A stretch of DNA of 64,000 nucleotides from Pectinatus frisingensis (lineage in GTDB: Bacteria; Bacillota; Negativicutes; Selenomonadales; Selenomonadaceae). Of the stretch, positions 1-8,195 are shown piece by piece; positions within the stretch are counted from its first letter, which is position 1, and every line of letters begins with the position of its first letter. A program made the translations under genes and the position numbers. The notes below the pieces were generated by a model. The model made no database searches. It saw only the letters and a program-made list of their open reading frames with translations, and was not told where the DNA came from. The stretch spans positions 62,626 through 126,625 of the forward strand of contig NZ_WIQU01000032.1 of NCBI RefSeq assembly GCF_015732285.1. The letters are read 5' to 3'.

Positions 1-2
1 TA

Positions 3-107
3 GATTATGTTCCCAATAATGGACGACATCAGAAATGTTCTACTGCATTAACAAATTCTTTTGGATTTGGCGGGCAAAATGCTGTATTGGTACTTCGTAA
101 GATTTAA
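3..107 (+). CDS. fabF: 3-oxoacyl-ACP synthase II, C-terminal end (partial)
   Basis: The last 34 codons of a gene entering from the left edge. The reading frame starting at base 3 ends in a taa at 105-107. It contains [16 protein letters not shown], the C-terminal signature of KAS II condensing enzymes (usually NSFGFGGxNxxLxxxK). FabF elongates acyl-ACP with malonyl-ACP in cytosolic fatty acid synthesis. The Cys-His-His active site lies outside the window, so activity cannot be judged. A FabB or a secondary-metabolism ketosynthase would look similar over this short stretch. The AraC gene begins 30 bases downstream. Confidence 0.75.
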   Translation, partial: DYVPNNGRHQKCSTALTNSFGFGGQNAVLVLRKI

Positions 108-137
108 AAGTCAAAATAACTGTTAGGAGTCGTAGCT

Positions 138-1022
138 ATGGTTGATACAAAAAGCACAATTAACCGTTGCCTTTCATTTATAGAAAAAAATATTACAGGA
201 AAGCTTAATCTGGATAAAATAGCAACGCATAGCTTAATATCGAAGTATCATTTACATCGTATGTTCAGAGCACTTACCGGAGAAACATTAATGGACTATG
301 TTCATGCAAGAAAGTTGTCAGAGAGTATATCTGATTTAATGTACAGTAACTTGCGTATTTTAGATATCGCATTAAAATATGGTTTTGAATATGAGCAGTC
401 ATACATTCGTGCTTTTAAGCAAAGTTTCAATTGTACACCTCAGCAGGCACGTCGCAGAAAGGTGTCATTGCGGATTATTGAAAAAATGAACATAAATGAT
501 ATTTACGGAGTAGAAAATTCAGCAATTTATAAACCTTTTTTTGTGTTTAGATCAAAAACATATTTGATAGGACCGAAAACTAAAATTATGTATAAGTCAG
601 GTGATCGTGCAGCAAACGAACTTGGAAAGAAATTTTTTTATGGTGAGCGGCAAAAAATAAAAAATGTCTTAAATGAAAATATATATTATGGGTATACTGA
701 CTGGAGCAATAGCAAAAATGGCTATATCTATTATATGCCTGCAACACAGGTGGAAAATTTACAATATATACCTGAAGGAATGTCTGGAATTGAAGTCCCT
801 GCAGGTAAATATGTTGTTTTTCGTTTTGTCGGATTTTTTCGCCCGGAAGATCTTAATGGGCGAAAGATAGGACGATTATTGGTGCATATGTATAATAAAT
901 GGATTTATAATTCAGGATATCGTTTTTCGGTTCCATTTAGATTTGAATTAATTGATAGCAATATAGCAGCAGATAATTATTGTGAATTGGATATATACCA
1001 GCCGATTGAACCGGTTCATTAA
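138..1022 (+). CDS. AraC family regulator with GyrI-like effector domain
   Basis: A 294-residue transcription regulator. Residues about 5-108 form an AraC-type double helix-turn-helix, including ISKYHLHRMFRALTGETLMDY and a second helix pair around SYIRAFKQSFNCTPQQARR. Residues about 115-290 look like the GyrI/BmrR-type effector-binding fold, which usually binds small hydrophobic or cationic ligands. This order (HTH first, ligand domain second) is that of the Rob/SoxS-like AraC-E_bind family, typically regulators of stress or drug response. The start is supported by AGGAG at 125-129, eight bases before the ATG. No obvious target gene is adjacent: downstream sequence is non-coding for about 660 bases. 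Ligand and targets are unknown. Confidence 0.85.
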   Translation: MVDTKSTINRCLSFIEKNITGKLNLDKIATHSLISKYHLHRMFRALTGETLMDYVHARKLSESISDLMYSNLRILDIALKYGFEYEQSYIRAFKQSFNCTPQQARRRKVSLRIIEKMNINDIYGVENSAIYKPFFVFRSKTYLIGPKTKIMYKSGDRAANELGKKFFYGERQKIKNVLNENIYYGYTDWSNSKNGYIYYMPATQVENLQYIPEGMSGIEVPAGKYVVFRFVGFFRPEDLNGRKIGRLLVHMYNKWIYNSGYRFSVPFRFELIDSNIAADNYCELDIYQPIEPVH

Positions 1023-1406
1023 AATTATAAAATTAAAGTAGGTGAAAATATGATTATGGTAGTGTAATACTTTATGGAGCAAGGCTTATTAGAGAAGAAA
1101 ATTGCGGTTCGGGCCGTATTTATAAATTAGGTTGAAAAGTATACATACAGAAATTATGGTAAAGACTGGAGAGTGAAATGGGATGAGGATAGTAACGCAT
1201 TTGGTGAAGGTCAGTGGGAGGGTATTTGAGTAAGATGAAAATATGAGAGTGTAAGCCATTTTGTATAATTTTCATGTGTATATATGCTGAAATGGTACTT
1301 GTTGCCTTAGTTGTCAATAGTCAATTAAGCCGTTTTTGCTGTCATTTTAAAAGTCATGATTTTTATGATACCAGACTCAACTATATAGGGAAAATATTTA
1401 TCGAAA

Positions 1407-1442
1407 CAAACATATTGAAAATTAATATTTACAATATGTTTG
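1407..1442. repeat. 11-bp inverted repeat
   Basis: CAAACATATTG (1407-1417) and CAATATGTTTG (1432-1442) are perfect reverse complements separated by 14 AT-rich bases. No T-run follows, so it is more operator-like than terminator-like. Its function is unknown. Confidence 0.45.
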
Positions 1443-1501
1443 ATAAAGGGCGTAAATAGAACTTTTATATCAGGCTAAATGAAATTTATAAATTGTTGTA
1501 A

Positions 1502-1531
1502 AAACCTTGGCGTTTATATCTGCCAAGGTTT
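1502..1531. terminator. Probable intrinsic terminator
   Basis: A ten-base-pair stem (arms AACCTTGGC at 1503-1511 and GCCAAGGTT at 1522-1530, plus an A-T pair) with a 10-base loop, followed by TATTTACTT. It lies between the AraC gene and the PTS regulator and would insulate the PTS operon from upstream transcription. Confidence 0.6.
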
Positions 1532-1687
1532 ATTTACTTATTAATCAAGGTATATTACAAGTTTCCATATTACTCATAGAAAAAATAGTATACTAATTTA
1601 TGGAATATATTGTAGAAACATTTTGGTATTTTTGCAATATTAAAAAAATGTTATTATAAAAATAGAAAAAGAACAGGGGGAGGTCAG

Positions 1688-3475
1688 ATGGAAGACTTAT
1701 ATAACAGACAAAGATTACTTATAAAATACTTATTGGAGACTGATGATTTTACACCCGTTAAAGTTTTCGCAAAAAACTTATCATGTTCTGATAAGACCAT
1801 TCGTAATGATTTAAATTATTGGGAAAGCCGGGGTATCACAATAGAAAAAATAGCAGGTAAAGGAATAAAAATAGCTGATACGCAAAAATACCTTGTAAAT
1901 GATATATTAAATCAAAAACAAGGCAGCAGTATATCTACCAAGGAACGTCGTATGAAAATATTATTTGAGCTGCTTGAAGGGAAACAGATGCGTTTATCTA
2001 TTCAAGGTTTGTCTGATAAATATTTTGTAAGTAAAACATCTATTGTGAATGACCTGCAAATGATTGAAACACAAATAGCTCCATATGATCTAAACCTGCA
2101 TAAAGATGTTAAAGGAACATCCTTAGCTGGTTCCGAGACGAATATACGCCGTGCATTGGTGGATATGATTAATCAATTTGTAAAAACGAATGAAACTAAT
2201 CTGCTAAACAACTATTCACGAATAGATTATGACACATTACGAGAACTTGAGCAGCATTTTGGTCAGGATAATGTAAAAAAAGTAGAAAATATGATTGAAA
2301 AAATAGAAAGCTTTCTGGATTATAAAATTATTGAACCTTATTATATAAATCTTGTAACCCATATTTTGATACTAATAGGACGAATACAACATAATAAAAC
2401 TGTATTTTCTGAATTTAATTCAGATTCGCCTAATTATGACAGTAAATTTTATATAGCGGCAAAATCAATGCGGCAGTATATAGAAAACGATTTTAAAGTT
2501 TCTTTGAATTCTGCTGAGACTTTTTACATTTATCAATATCTGACATCTTCAGGTGGAATAGGCAGCGTGGCTGATTCAAATAATTCTCTTAATGATGATG
2601 TCCAGACGATCGCTGCCGATATTATCGAAATGAGCCTAAAAATATATCCTTTAAAATTTGCTTTCAGTCAAAGCCTATACAAAGCACTATTATTACATTT
2701 AAGACCTATGCTGAATCGTATAAACTATAAAATTTACATTAAAAATCCTATTTTGGATCAAGTCAAGTCTGAATTTCCCGAAGCTATGATTTTACTAAAA
2801 CTCATTATGCTTAAAATACAAATTAAATATGAGCTGCCAATGGTGAGTGAAGATGAAATAGCTTATCTAGCTGTATATTTTCAAAACGCTGTAGAAGAAA
2901 TCATAAACAAAAGGAATGTTGTTATTGTTTGCTCCAGTGGTATAGGGACATCACATCTCCTAAAAAAACGCATTGCAAAGTATTTTCCGGAATGGCACAT
3001 TGTAGATGTAATTTCGGCTAAGCAAATTGACAATATTATTATAAATAAACAGATTGATTTAATTATTGCCACTGTAAAATTAAATATAAAAACAAATATT
3101 CCAATTGCGTATGTGAGTGCGTTGTTTAATGAAACTGATGCCCAAAATCTGCGAAAATCTTTTATGAAACAGTTTCCTATGCCTGACAATGATAAAAAAG
3201 ATTTTTCAAAAGGCTGTTTTTATAAACGAAATGAAAATGTACATACAAAGAAAAGTATAGATAATATGTGCATAGCACAGTGTACTATAACACCATATCT
3301 TCATGTAACAGTTTATGAAAATAGTCTAATGGCAAAAACGAGAGTTGAGATTTATAATACTGTGATTTCCGAGGGCAGCTATGATAAAAATATAAATGTC
3401 TATCTGCCTAATAAAAATGAGTTATCTGAAGACGTTATAAAAAAAATTTATTATTGGATATTAGAAAACAAGTAA
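1688..3475 (+). CDS. BglG/MtlR-type PRD transcriptional regulator
   Basis: A 595-residue PTS-controlled regulator. In order it shows an N-terminal DeoR-like HTH (about 5-60), an Mga-like HTH (about 85-145), two PRD domains (about 190-400) and a PTS EIIB-like domain starting near residue 410. The EIIB domain has the loop VIVCSSGIGTSHLL, with the expected phospho-cysteine at residue 415. PRD2 has the typical histidine motif LHLRPMLNR. The last 90 residues do not show the EIIA motif that often ends MtlR-type proteins; instead a separate EIIA gene follows 15 bases downstream. Phosphorylation of PRD and EIIB residues normally tells such regulators whether substrate and preferred sugars are present. 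GGGGGAGG sits just upstream of the start. It probably activates its own operon, which runs to 7195. Confidence 0.88.
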   Translation: MEDLYNRQRLLIKYLLETDDFTPVKVFAKNLSCSDKTIRNDLNYWESRGITIEKIAGKGIKIADTQKYLVNDILNQKQGSSISTKERRMKILFELLEGKQMRLSIQGLSDKYFVSKTSIVNDLQMIETQIAPYDLNLHKDVKGTSLAGSETNIRRALVDMINQFVKTNETNLLNNYSRIDYDTLRELEQHFGQDNVKKVENMIEKIESFLDYKIIEPYYINLVTHILILIGRIQHNKTVFSEFNSDSPNYDSKFYIAAKSMRQYIENDFKVSLNSAETFYIYQYLTSSGGIGSVADSNNSLNDDVQTIAADIIEMSLKIYPLKFAFSQSLYKALLLHLRPMLNRINYKIYIKNPILDQVKSEFPEAMILLKLIMLKIQIKYELPMVSEDEIAYLAVYFQNAVEEIINKRNVVIVCSSGIGTSHLLKKRIAKYFPEWHIVDVISAKQIDNIIINKQIDLIIATVKLNIKTNIPIAYVSALFNETDAQNLRKSFMKQFPMPDNDKKDFSKGCFYKRNENVHTKKSIDNMCIAQCTITPYLHVTVYENSLMAKTRVEIYNTVISEGSYDKNINVYLPNKNELSEDVIKKIYYWILENK

Positions 3476-3490
3476 TATGGGGGCCTTTTA

Positions 3491-3958
3491 ATGGATATAG
3501 CCGGAGTTAGAGAAATTTTTAATGAACGTCTTATTGATTTGGATATGAAATCAGTTAATAAAAGAGAAGCAATAGAAGAATTAACCGACAGTCTCTACAA
3601 AGAAGGACATATCATTGACTGTAAGGCTTTTGTAGATGATGTTTATCTTAGAGAAAATGAGGGACAAACAGGAATAGGAAATCATATTGCTATTCCACAT
3701 GGTAAGTCTGATGCTGTAAAAATAACATCTATAGCATTTGGAAGAACTAAAAATGATCTGGCGTGGGAAAGTCCGGATGACGAACCAGTACATGTAGTAA
3801 TTCTATTTGCCGTACGTAATGTAGATAAAACCACAGTGCATTTAAAACTATTATCCCAAGTAGCAATGGCACTGGCAGATGATGCTACATTGGATAAGCT
3901 GTTAAAAACAAATGACAAAACAGAAATAATAAGATTGTTGTCACAGGAAATGAATTGA
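3491..3958 (+). CDS. PTS fructose-family EIIA component
   Basis: A 155-residue PTS_EIIA_2-type protein. It accepts phosphate from HPr and passes it to the EIIB encoded at 4906. The active-site histidine lies in GIGNHIAIPHGKSDAV, at residue 70, where mannitol/fructose EIIA proteins have their phospho-His. It lacks a fused HPr (FPr) domain. The ribosome-binding site GGGGG lies in the 15-base gap after the regulator gene, so the two are co-transcribed. The substrate cannot be read from this subunit. Confidence 0.9.
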   Translation: MDIAGVREIFNERLIDLDMKSVNKREAIEELTDSLYKEGHIIDCKAFVDDVYLRENEGQTGIGNHIAIPHGKSDAVKITSIAFGRTKNDLAWESPDDEPVHVVILFAVRNVDKTTVHLKLLSQVAMALADDATLDKLLKTNDKTEIIRLLSQEMN

Positions 3959-3975
3959 TATTTTAATCAGCGCTA

Positions 3976-3993
3976 ATTAAACAATTGTTTAAT
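3976..3993. promoter_or_regulatory. 18-bp perfect palindrome inside PTS operon
   Basis: ATTAAACAATTGTTTAAT is a perfect 18-bp palindrome in the 62-base gap between the EIIA gene and the first aldolase gene. It has no GC-rich stem or T-run, so it resembles an operator more than a terminator. It is a candidate binding site for the operon's own regulator or a second repressor. Confidence 0.5.
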
Positions 3994-4020
3994 ATATAAA
4001 TATAAAAGGGGTTTTTATTT

Positions 4021-4887
4021 ATGTTAGTTACTATGAAAGAAATGCTTGAAACAGCTCAAAAAAATAAGTTTGCCGTTCCTGCTTTTAATGCCGGAACAGG
4101 GCAATTACTTACAGCTATGATGGAAAGTGCTGAAGAAAAACAAGCACCGGTTATCATGGCAATTCATCCTGATGAGTTGAAATTTTTAAGAGACAGTTTT
4201 ATAAGCAGTGTTATTTATGAAGCCAACCATACTAGAATACCGGTGGTAATACATCTCGACCATGGTGCAACCTATGAACAATGCATCCATGCTATCCAGT
4301 TGGGATTCACTTCGGTGATGATTGATGGTTCGCTGCTGCCTTTTACAGAAAATATTGCTTTAACTAAAAAAGTTGCAGATGCAGCTCATTCTGTTGGAGT
4401 CTCAGTTGAAGGTGAATTGGGCACTATAGGACAAACAGGTGACTCCATAGAAGGCGGTACTACTCAGATAGTTTATACTAAACCGACTGATGTAAAAATT
4501 TTTGTGGAAAAAACAGAAGTTGATTCTTTAGCTGTAGCTATCGGCACGGCACATGGTATTTATCCGAAAGGTTTTGTACCAAAACTAAAACTGGACTTAT
4601 TATCAGAAATCAAAAACATTGTTGATATACCTTTGGTTTTACATGGTGGTTCGAGTAATTCAGACAGCGAAATCGCTGAATCCATAAAAAGAGGAATTTG
4701 CAAAATTAATATATCAAGTGATATTAAATTCAGCTTTATGAAAGGAATAGAAAAATATTTGCAAGAAAAAGGATTTGAACGTGAACCAAATGTAATTTAT
4801 CCATCTTGCATTCGTATGTGTCGAAATACCATTGAAGAAAAAATAGCTTTATTTAATGACAGTGATAAAGTAAAGTGTTTTTACTGA
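4021..4887 (+). CDS. Class II ketose-(bis)phosphate aldolase, copy 1
   Basis: A 288-residue zinc-dependent aldolase of the FbaA/GatY/KbaY family, which cleaves ketose phosphates to dihydroxyacetone phosphate plus an aldehyde. The motif VVIHLDHG carries the catalytic Asp80 and zinc ligand His81. The further zinc ligands are His178 (IGTAHGIY) and His208 (LVLHGGSS). VEGELG at 129-134 is the usual acidic motif. Length fits the short GatY/IolJ-like branch. It lies between EIIA and EIIB genes of a fructose-family PTS, so the substrate is probably derived from the imported sugar. Which ketose phosphate it cleaves cannot be decided from sequence. RBS AAAAGGGG precedes the ATG. Confidence 0.88.
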   Translation: MLVTMKEMLETAQKNKFAVPAFNAGTGQLLTAMMESAEEKQAPVIMAIHPDELKFLRDSFISSVIYEANHTRIPVVIHLDHGATYEQCIHAIQLGFTSVMIDGSLLPFTENIALTKKVADAAHSVGVSVEGELGTIGQTGDSIEGGTTQIVYTKPTDVKIFVEKTEVDSLAVAIGTAHGIYPKGFVPKLKLDLLSEIKNIVDIPLVLHGGSSNSDSEIAESIKRGICKINISSDIKFSFMKGIEKYLQEKGFEREPNVIYPSCIRMCRNTIEEKIALFNDSDKVKCFY

Positions 4888-4905
4888 GTAAAGGGGAAGA
4901 TAGTG

Positions 4906-5220
4906 ATGAATATAGTCGGTGTTGCTGCATGTACCTCTGGTATCGCCCATACTTATATTGCTAAAGAAAAATTAATGAAGGCCGGAAAAGCATTGGGACA
5001 CAATATTCATATTGAAACGCAGGGTACGATAGGTACAGAAAATAAATTAACTGCCAATGACATATCTGCTGCTGATGTAGTCATCATCGCTGCCGATATT
5101 AAAATCAATGGAACAGAACGTTTCACAGGCAAAAGAATTGTTGAAGTTCCAACCAGTGTTGTAATTAAATCTCCTAAAGGACTTATTAACAAAATTCAAG
5201 TCGAACTTGGCTTAACGTAA
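4906..5220 (+). CDS. PTS fructose-family EIIB component
   Basis: A 104-residue EIIB of the fructose family. It opens with NIVGVAACTSGIAHTYIA, whose Cys9 is the phospho-cysteine that hands phosphate to the sugar during transport. The C-terminal half is a normal Rossmann-like EIIB fold. I chose the ATG at 4906 over an in-frame GTG at 4903 because AGGGGA (4892-4897) is eight bases from the ATG. The gene starts 18 bases after the first aldolase gene and ends 15 bases before the EIIC gene. EIIA, EIIB and EIIC are thus three separate polypeptides in this operon. Confidence 0.9.
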   Translation: MNIVGVAACTSGIAHTYIAKEKLMKAGKALGHNIHIETQGTIGTENKLTANDISAADVVIIAADIKINGTERFTGKRIVEVPTSVVIKSPKGLINKIQVELGLT

Positions 5221-5235
5221 AAGGAGGCAAAATAA

Positions 5236-6321
5236 ATGGTAAATGAACTTAGATTAAGTGAACTAAAACGTCATGCAATGACAGGAGTATCTTATATGCT
5301 GCCGCTTGTTGTAGCTTCAGGTTTACTAATTGCAATAGGAAATATTTTTGGTGGTAATCCGTCTTTGATTTCAAATTATAAAGGTTCTTATTCTATATGG
5401 CAGGCAGCGGTCACGCTCGGCGTTTATGGTATGCAGCTTATACCGGCAATTATGTCAGCTGCAATTGCGTATTCTATTGCAGACAGGCCCGGAATAGCTC
5501 CCGGACTCTTAATGGGTATGATTGCTAATGCTATCGGTGCTGGTTTTTTTGGTGGGATGCTTGGAGGGTATTTGGCTGGCTGGTGTGTAAACTTTCTCAA
5601 AAAAGTTGTCAAGGTTCCCAATTGGGCTCAGGCCTTAATGCCAATGCTTATTCTACCACTGCTGGCATCAGTTATTATTGGTTTTATAATGTTCTTCATA
5701 ATTGGTGGACCTGTGGCTGCAGCATCTTTTGCTCTTACGGATATGCTGCAAAATATGCAAGGCGGTTCAGCTGCATTATTTGGCGCAATAATGGGAGCGA
5801 TGGCTGCATTTGATTTTGGCGGGCCGGTTAATAAGGTTGCTTCATTATTTGCTGATGGTTTATTATTGCAGGGAGTATGCGGACCAGAAGCAATAAAAAT
5901 ATGTGCATCCATGATACCGCCATTTGGTGTAACTCTTTCATGGTTAATGCGCAAAAAAAGATATAGCAAAGGTGAATCTGATAACATCAAAATTGCTTTT
6001 CCCCTGGGGATCTGTATGATTACCGAAGGAGTAATTCCAATAGCCGCAGTAGATCCTTTACGTGTTGTATTTTCCTGTTCGGCAGGTGCAGCTGTTGGTG
6101 GAGCTATCATTATGTTATTGGGTGTACAATCACCTGTTCCCTCCGGGGGAATGTTTATCGTCCCTGCAATGAATAATCCAATAGGATTCCTTATAGCACT
6201 TGGGATTGGAACAGTCATCACGGCAGCTTTGCTTTCTTTATTAAAAAAGGATGCTGTTGAAGAAGAACCTATAGAGGAAGAAGAAGCAGAGCTCGACTTA
6301 GGTGACATACAAATCAAATGA
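5236..6321 (+). CDS. PTS fructose-family EIIC permease
   Basis: A 361-residue integral membrane protein forming the sugar channel of the PTS. Several hydrophobic spans are visible, starting at about residue 14 (MTGVSYMLPLVVASGLLIAI). The fructose-EIIC signature FDFGGPVNKVA lies near residue 194. The tail is short and acidic (EEEPIEEEEAELDL). The start has a strong AAAGGAGG. It forms the transporter with the separate EIIA and EIIB. Fructose-family EIICs also carry mannose-like sugars, mannosylglycerate and 2-O-glycosides, so fructose itself should not be assumed. Confidence 0.9.
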   Translation: MVNELRLSELKRHAMTGVSYMLPLVVASGLLIAIGNIFGGNPSLISNYKGSYSIWQAAVTLGVYGMQLIPAIMSAAIAYSIADRPGIAPGLLMGMIANAIGAGFFGGMLGGYLAGWCVNFLKKVVKVPNWAQALMPMLILPLLASVIIGFIMFFIIGGPVAAASFALTDMLQNMQGGSAALFGAIMGAMAAFDFGGPVNKVASLFADGLLLQGVCGPEAIKICASMIPPFGVTLSWLMRKKRYSKGESDNIKIAFPLGICMITEGVIPIAAVDPLRVVFSCSAGAAVGGAIIMLLGVQSPVPSGGMFIVPAMNNPIGFLIALGIGTVITAALLSLLKKDAVEEEPIEEEEAELDLGDIQIK

Positions 6322-6343
6322 AATTCGAGGGGGAAGTAATACA

Positions 6344-7195
6344 ATGTACGTTTCTATGAAAAATATGCTCGAAAAAGCAAATGCTGAAAATTATGCTGTT
6401 ATGGCAATTAACTGTTTTAATTTAGAAACAGTACGGAGTGTAATAACTGCCGCAGAACAAGAAAACGCTCCTATCATAATTGATATATACAATGATCATC
6501 TTTTACAACATTGTGACAGTGAACTGATAACACCTATCGTTAAAACACTTGCATATAGATCTAAAATAAATGTGGCTTTAAATTTTGATCATGGTCAAGA
6601 AGTTATTGATATAAAAAAAGCAATTGATGATGGTTTTTCTTCTGTGATGGTAGATGCTTCGCGTTATGGATTAGAAGAGAATATAACCATAACCAAAGGT
6701 ATTGTTAACTATGCACATTCAAGAGGAGTAAGTGTTGAAGGAGAAATTGGCTGTATTGGTGCAGTAGCTGGAGAAAATTATACAAGCAATTCTATGTATA
6801 CAGACCCAGACGAGGCTGAAAGGTTTATAAAAAGCACTGATATAAACGCATTAGCAATATCCATTGGATCATCGCATGGCATATATCCGGATGGAATGAT
6901 TCCTGATTTTGATTTTGAACGTTTGCAGAAAATAAAGTCATTGGTGAATATACCTTTGGTATTGCATGGTGGTTCTGGTTCAGGAGAGAAAAATATTTTA
7001 ACATGTGTCAAATATGGTATCAATAAAATTAATGTAGGGGGTGATTTTATGACGGCAAATACTGATGCTGTTAAAAAAGCCTTAAAAAAAGACCCTGCCA
7101 TCAACTTTTTCGATTTAATAACGAAAACTGAAAGGGAAAGTATTATAACTATAAGAAATTACATTAGCCTATCGGGTTCTGCAAATAAAAATTAA
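6344..7195 (+). CDS. Class II ketose-(bis)phosphate aldolase, copy 2
   Basis: A 283-residue second class II aldolase, clearly diverged from the one at 4021. Catalytic and zinc residues are present in VALNFDHG, SIGSSHGIY and LVLHGGSG. The frame is open upstream to 6302, overlapping the EIIC gene. The start was placed at the ATG at 6344 because GAGGGGGAAG (6327-6336) precedes it and family members begin like MYVSMKNMLEKAN. Two aldolase genes in one PTS operon may form a hetero-oligomer, act on two stereoisomers, or reflect duplication with specialisation. No 1-phosphofructokinase or tagatose-6-phosphate kinase is encoded here. Confidence 0.86.
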   Translation: MYVSMKNMLEKANAENYAVMAINCFNLETVRSVITAAEQENAPIIIDIYNDHLLQHCDSELITPIVKTLAYRSKINVALNFDHGQEVIDIKKAIDDGFSSVMVDASRYGLEENITITKGIVNYAHSRGVSVEGEIGCIGAVAGENYTSNSMYTDPDEAERFIKSTDINALAISIGSSHGIYPDGMIPDFDFERLQKIKSLVNIPLVLHGGSGSGEKNILTCVKYGINKINVGGDFMTANTDAVKKALKKDPAINFFDLITKTERESIITIRNYISLSGSANKN

Positions 7196-7289
7196 TTACT
7201 GGTACTATTTAGAATGAAATTTCGAAAAACATAATAAATAGATTCACTTAAGTCAAGTGTATCTATATTTTAGACAGAGATATTTAAAT

Positions 7290-7372
7290 GGGACTATCGC
7301 ATAAATAAAATTACCTTATAAGGATGCGGTTCACCATCGCTACGCGATTTTTTGTCCTTTTAAGAGCGGAGA
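7290..7372. repeat. Decayed copy of dispersed palindromic (MITE-like) repeat
   Basis: The sequence starts GGGACTATCGCATAAATA and continues through a core with TTTTTTGTCC and TTTTAAGAGCGG. It shares terminus and core with the copies at 21662-23289 and 59813-59948. The opposite terminus (TGCGACAGTCC-like) is missing, so this copy looks one-ended. Confidence 0.55.
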
Positions 7373-7413
7373 TATTTTGGGAATAAGATGTAAGTCGGCT
7401 GATTACGCCTGCC

Positions 7414-8058
7414 TCATTTCATTGTTTTAATTTTTAAGCAGGTTTTAAGCAGGTCATTTTCAAAAGCAATATCAAAATCCCGGTAATGTTGACTTTCGCC
7501 CCATTGGTGCATTTCTTCATGATCGGGATGCTTAGGATTGTTCCAGACACGGAGAAATTTCTCATATCCAGGAATCCCGCCTACGTCCTCAGGTGGACAG
7601 GCACCTTCACCCTCTAGAATTGTCGGATAGCCAAATTGATATTCAGCAATGATTTTTTCAAGTTTTATTTGGTGTTGCCAGTCATCGCCGAAATCGTAAA
7701 TATAAGTAAGTGTTTTATATTCCTCCAGATATCGATCAATTTTAATGGTCTGTGGCTGCCTTATAACTGTCTCCAATGTCCGGGCAATAAACCCGTGTGG
7801 ATCATTGTGCTTGGTCAGTGTCTTTCCCTTAAATTTTTTTTGGTAGAACTTAAACGCTTCATAGGCTTCTTTATCATTTGTGATGCGAAGCTTTTCCTGC
7901 GAAAATTCAAACTCATATAAATGGCTGTCCCACCAATCCATAGCAAACTGGATAGTGTCATGCAGCCGCTTAAAGGTGATATCTGCCGGAATAATGACCC
8001 TGCGCCAAATAAGCGGTTTCGAATCAACCAACTCTATCTTTATCTGATATGCTTTCAT
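7414..8058 (-). CDS. Plasmid pRiA4b ORF-3-like protein
   Basis: A 214-residue protein of the pRiA4b ORF-3/IS1096 passenger-like family, recognised from the N-terminal LVDSKPLIWRRVIIPADITF followed by LHDTIQFAMDWWDSHLYEF. A later block, TYIYDFGDDWQHQIKLE, is also typical of this fold. Molecular function is not established; members often occur in accessory DNA and near mobile elements. GAGGTG lies upstream of the start on the minus strand. It stands between a dispersed repeat and a radical SAM gene, so this stretch is probably accessory. Confidence 0.85.
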   Translation of the reverse strand: MKAYQIKIELVDSKPLIWRRVIIPADITFKRLHDTIQFAMDWWDSHLYEFEFSQEKLRITNDKEAYEAFKFYQKKFKGKTLTKHNDPHGFIARTLETVIRQPQTIKIDRYLEEYKTLTYIYDFGDDWQHQIKLEKIIAEYQFGYPTILEGEGACPPEDVGGIPGYEKFLRVWNNPKHPDHEEMHQWGESQHYRDFDIAFENDLLKTCLKIKTMK

Positions 8059-8195
8059 CTATATTCACCTCATAGCACATTAAAAAACGGGTGCGTCTGG
8101 GTAACACCCTGTGGACTTCATTTTTATAATATGGAACTTCTTCTAAGAAAATTATTAATTTGATAATGCTTGCCGTTATGTCAAGGGTTATGGTC

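Larger units (their letters stand above)
1023..1687. other. 665-bp gap with possible gene remnant
   Basis: No intact gene is visible. Around 1072-1230 two short open stretches on the + strand, broken by stops, read like decayed coding sequence (for example YGKDWRVKWDEDSNAF in the frame ending at the tga near 1228). I do not recognise the source protein. The rest is AT-rich and holds an inverted repeat (1407-1442) and a terminator-like hairpin (1502-1531). Promoter elements for the PTS regulator probably lie in 1620-1670, but no clear -35/-10 pair stands out. Confidence 0.4.

Noticed and set aside
1274-1459. 61-codon plus-strand open frame in the gap before the PTS regulator
   Set aside because: No RBS, AT-driven composition, and it runs through an inverted repeat; not supported as a gene.
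5628-6344. Long minus-strand open frame opposite the EIIC gene (238 codons)
   Set aside because: It is a shadow of the EIIC coding sequence; the plus-strand frame has the family motifs and RBS.
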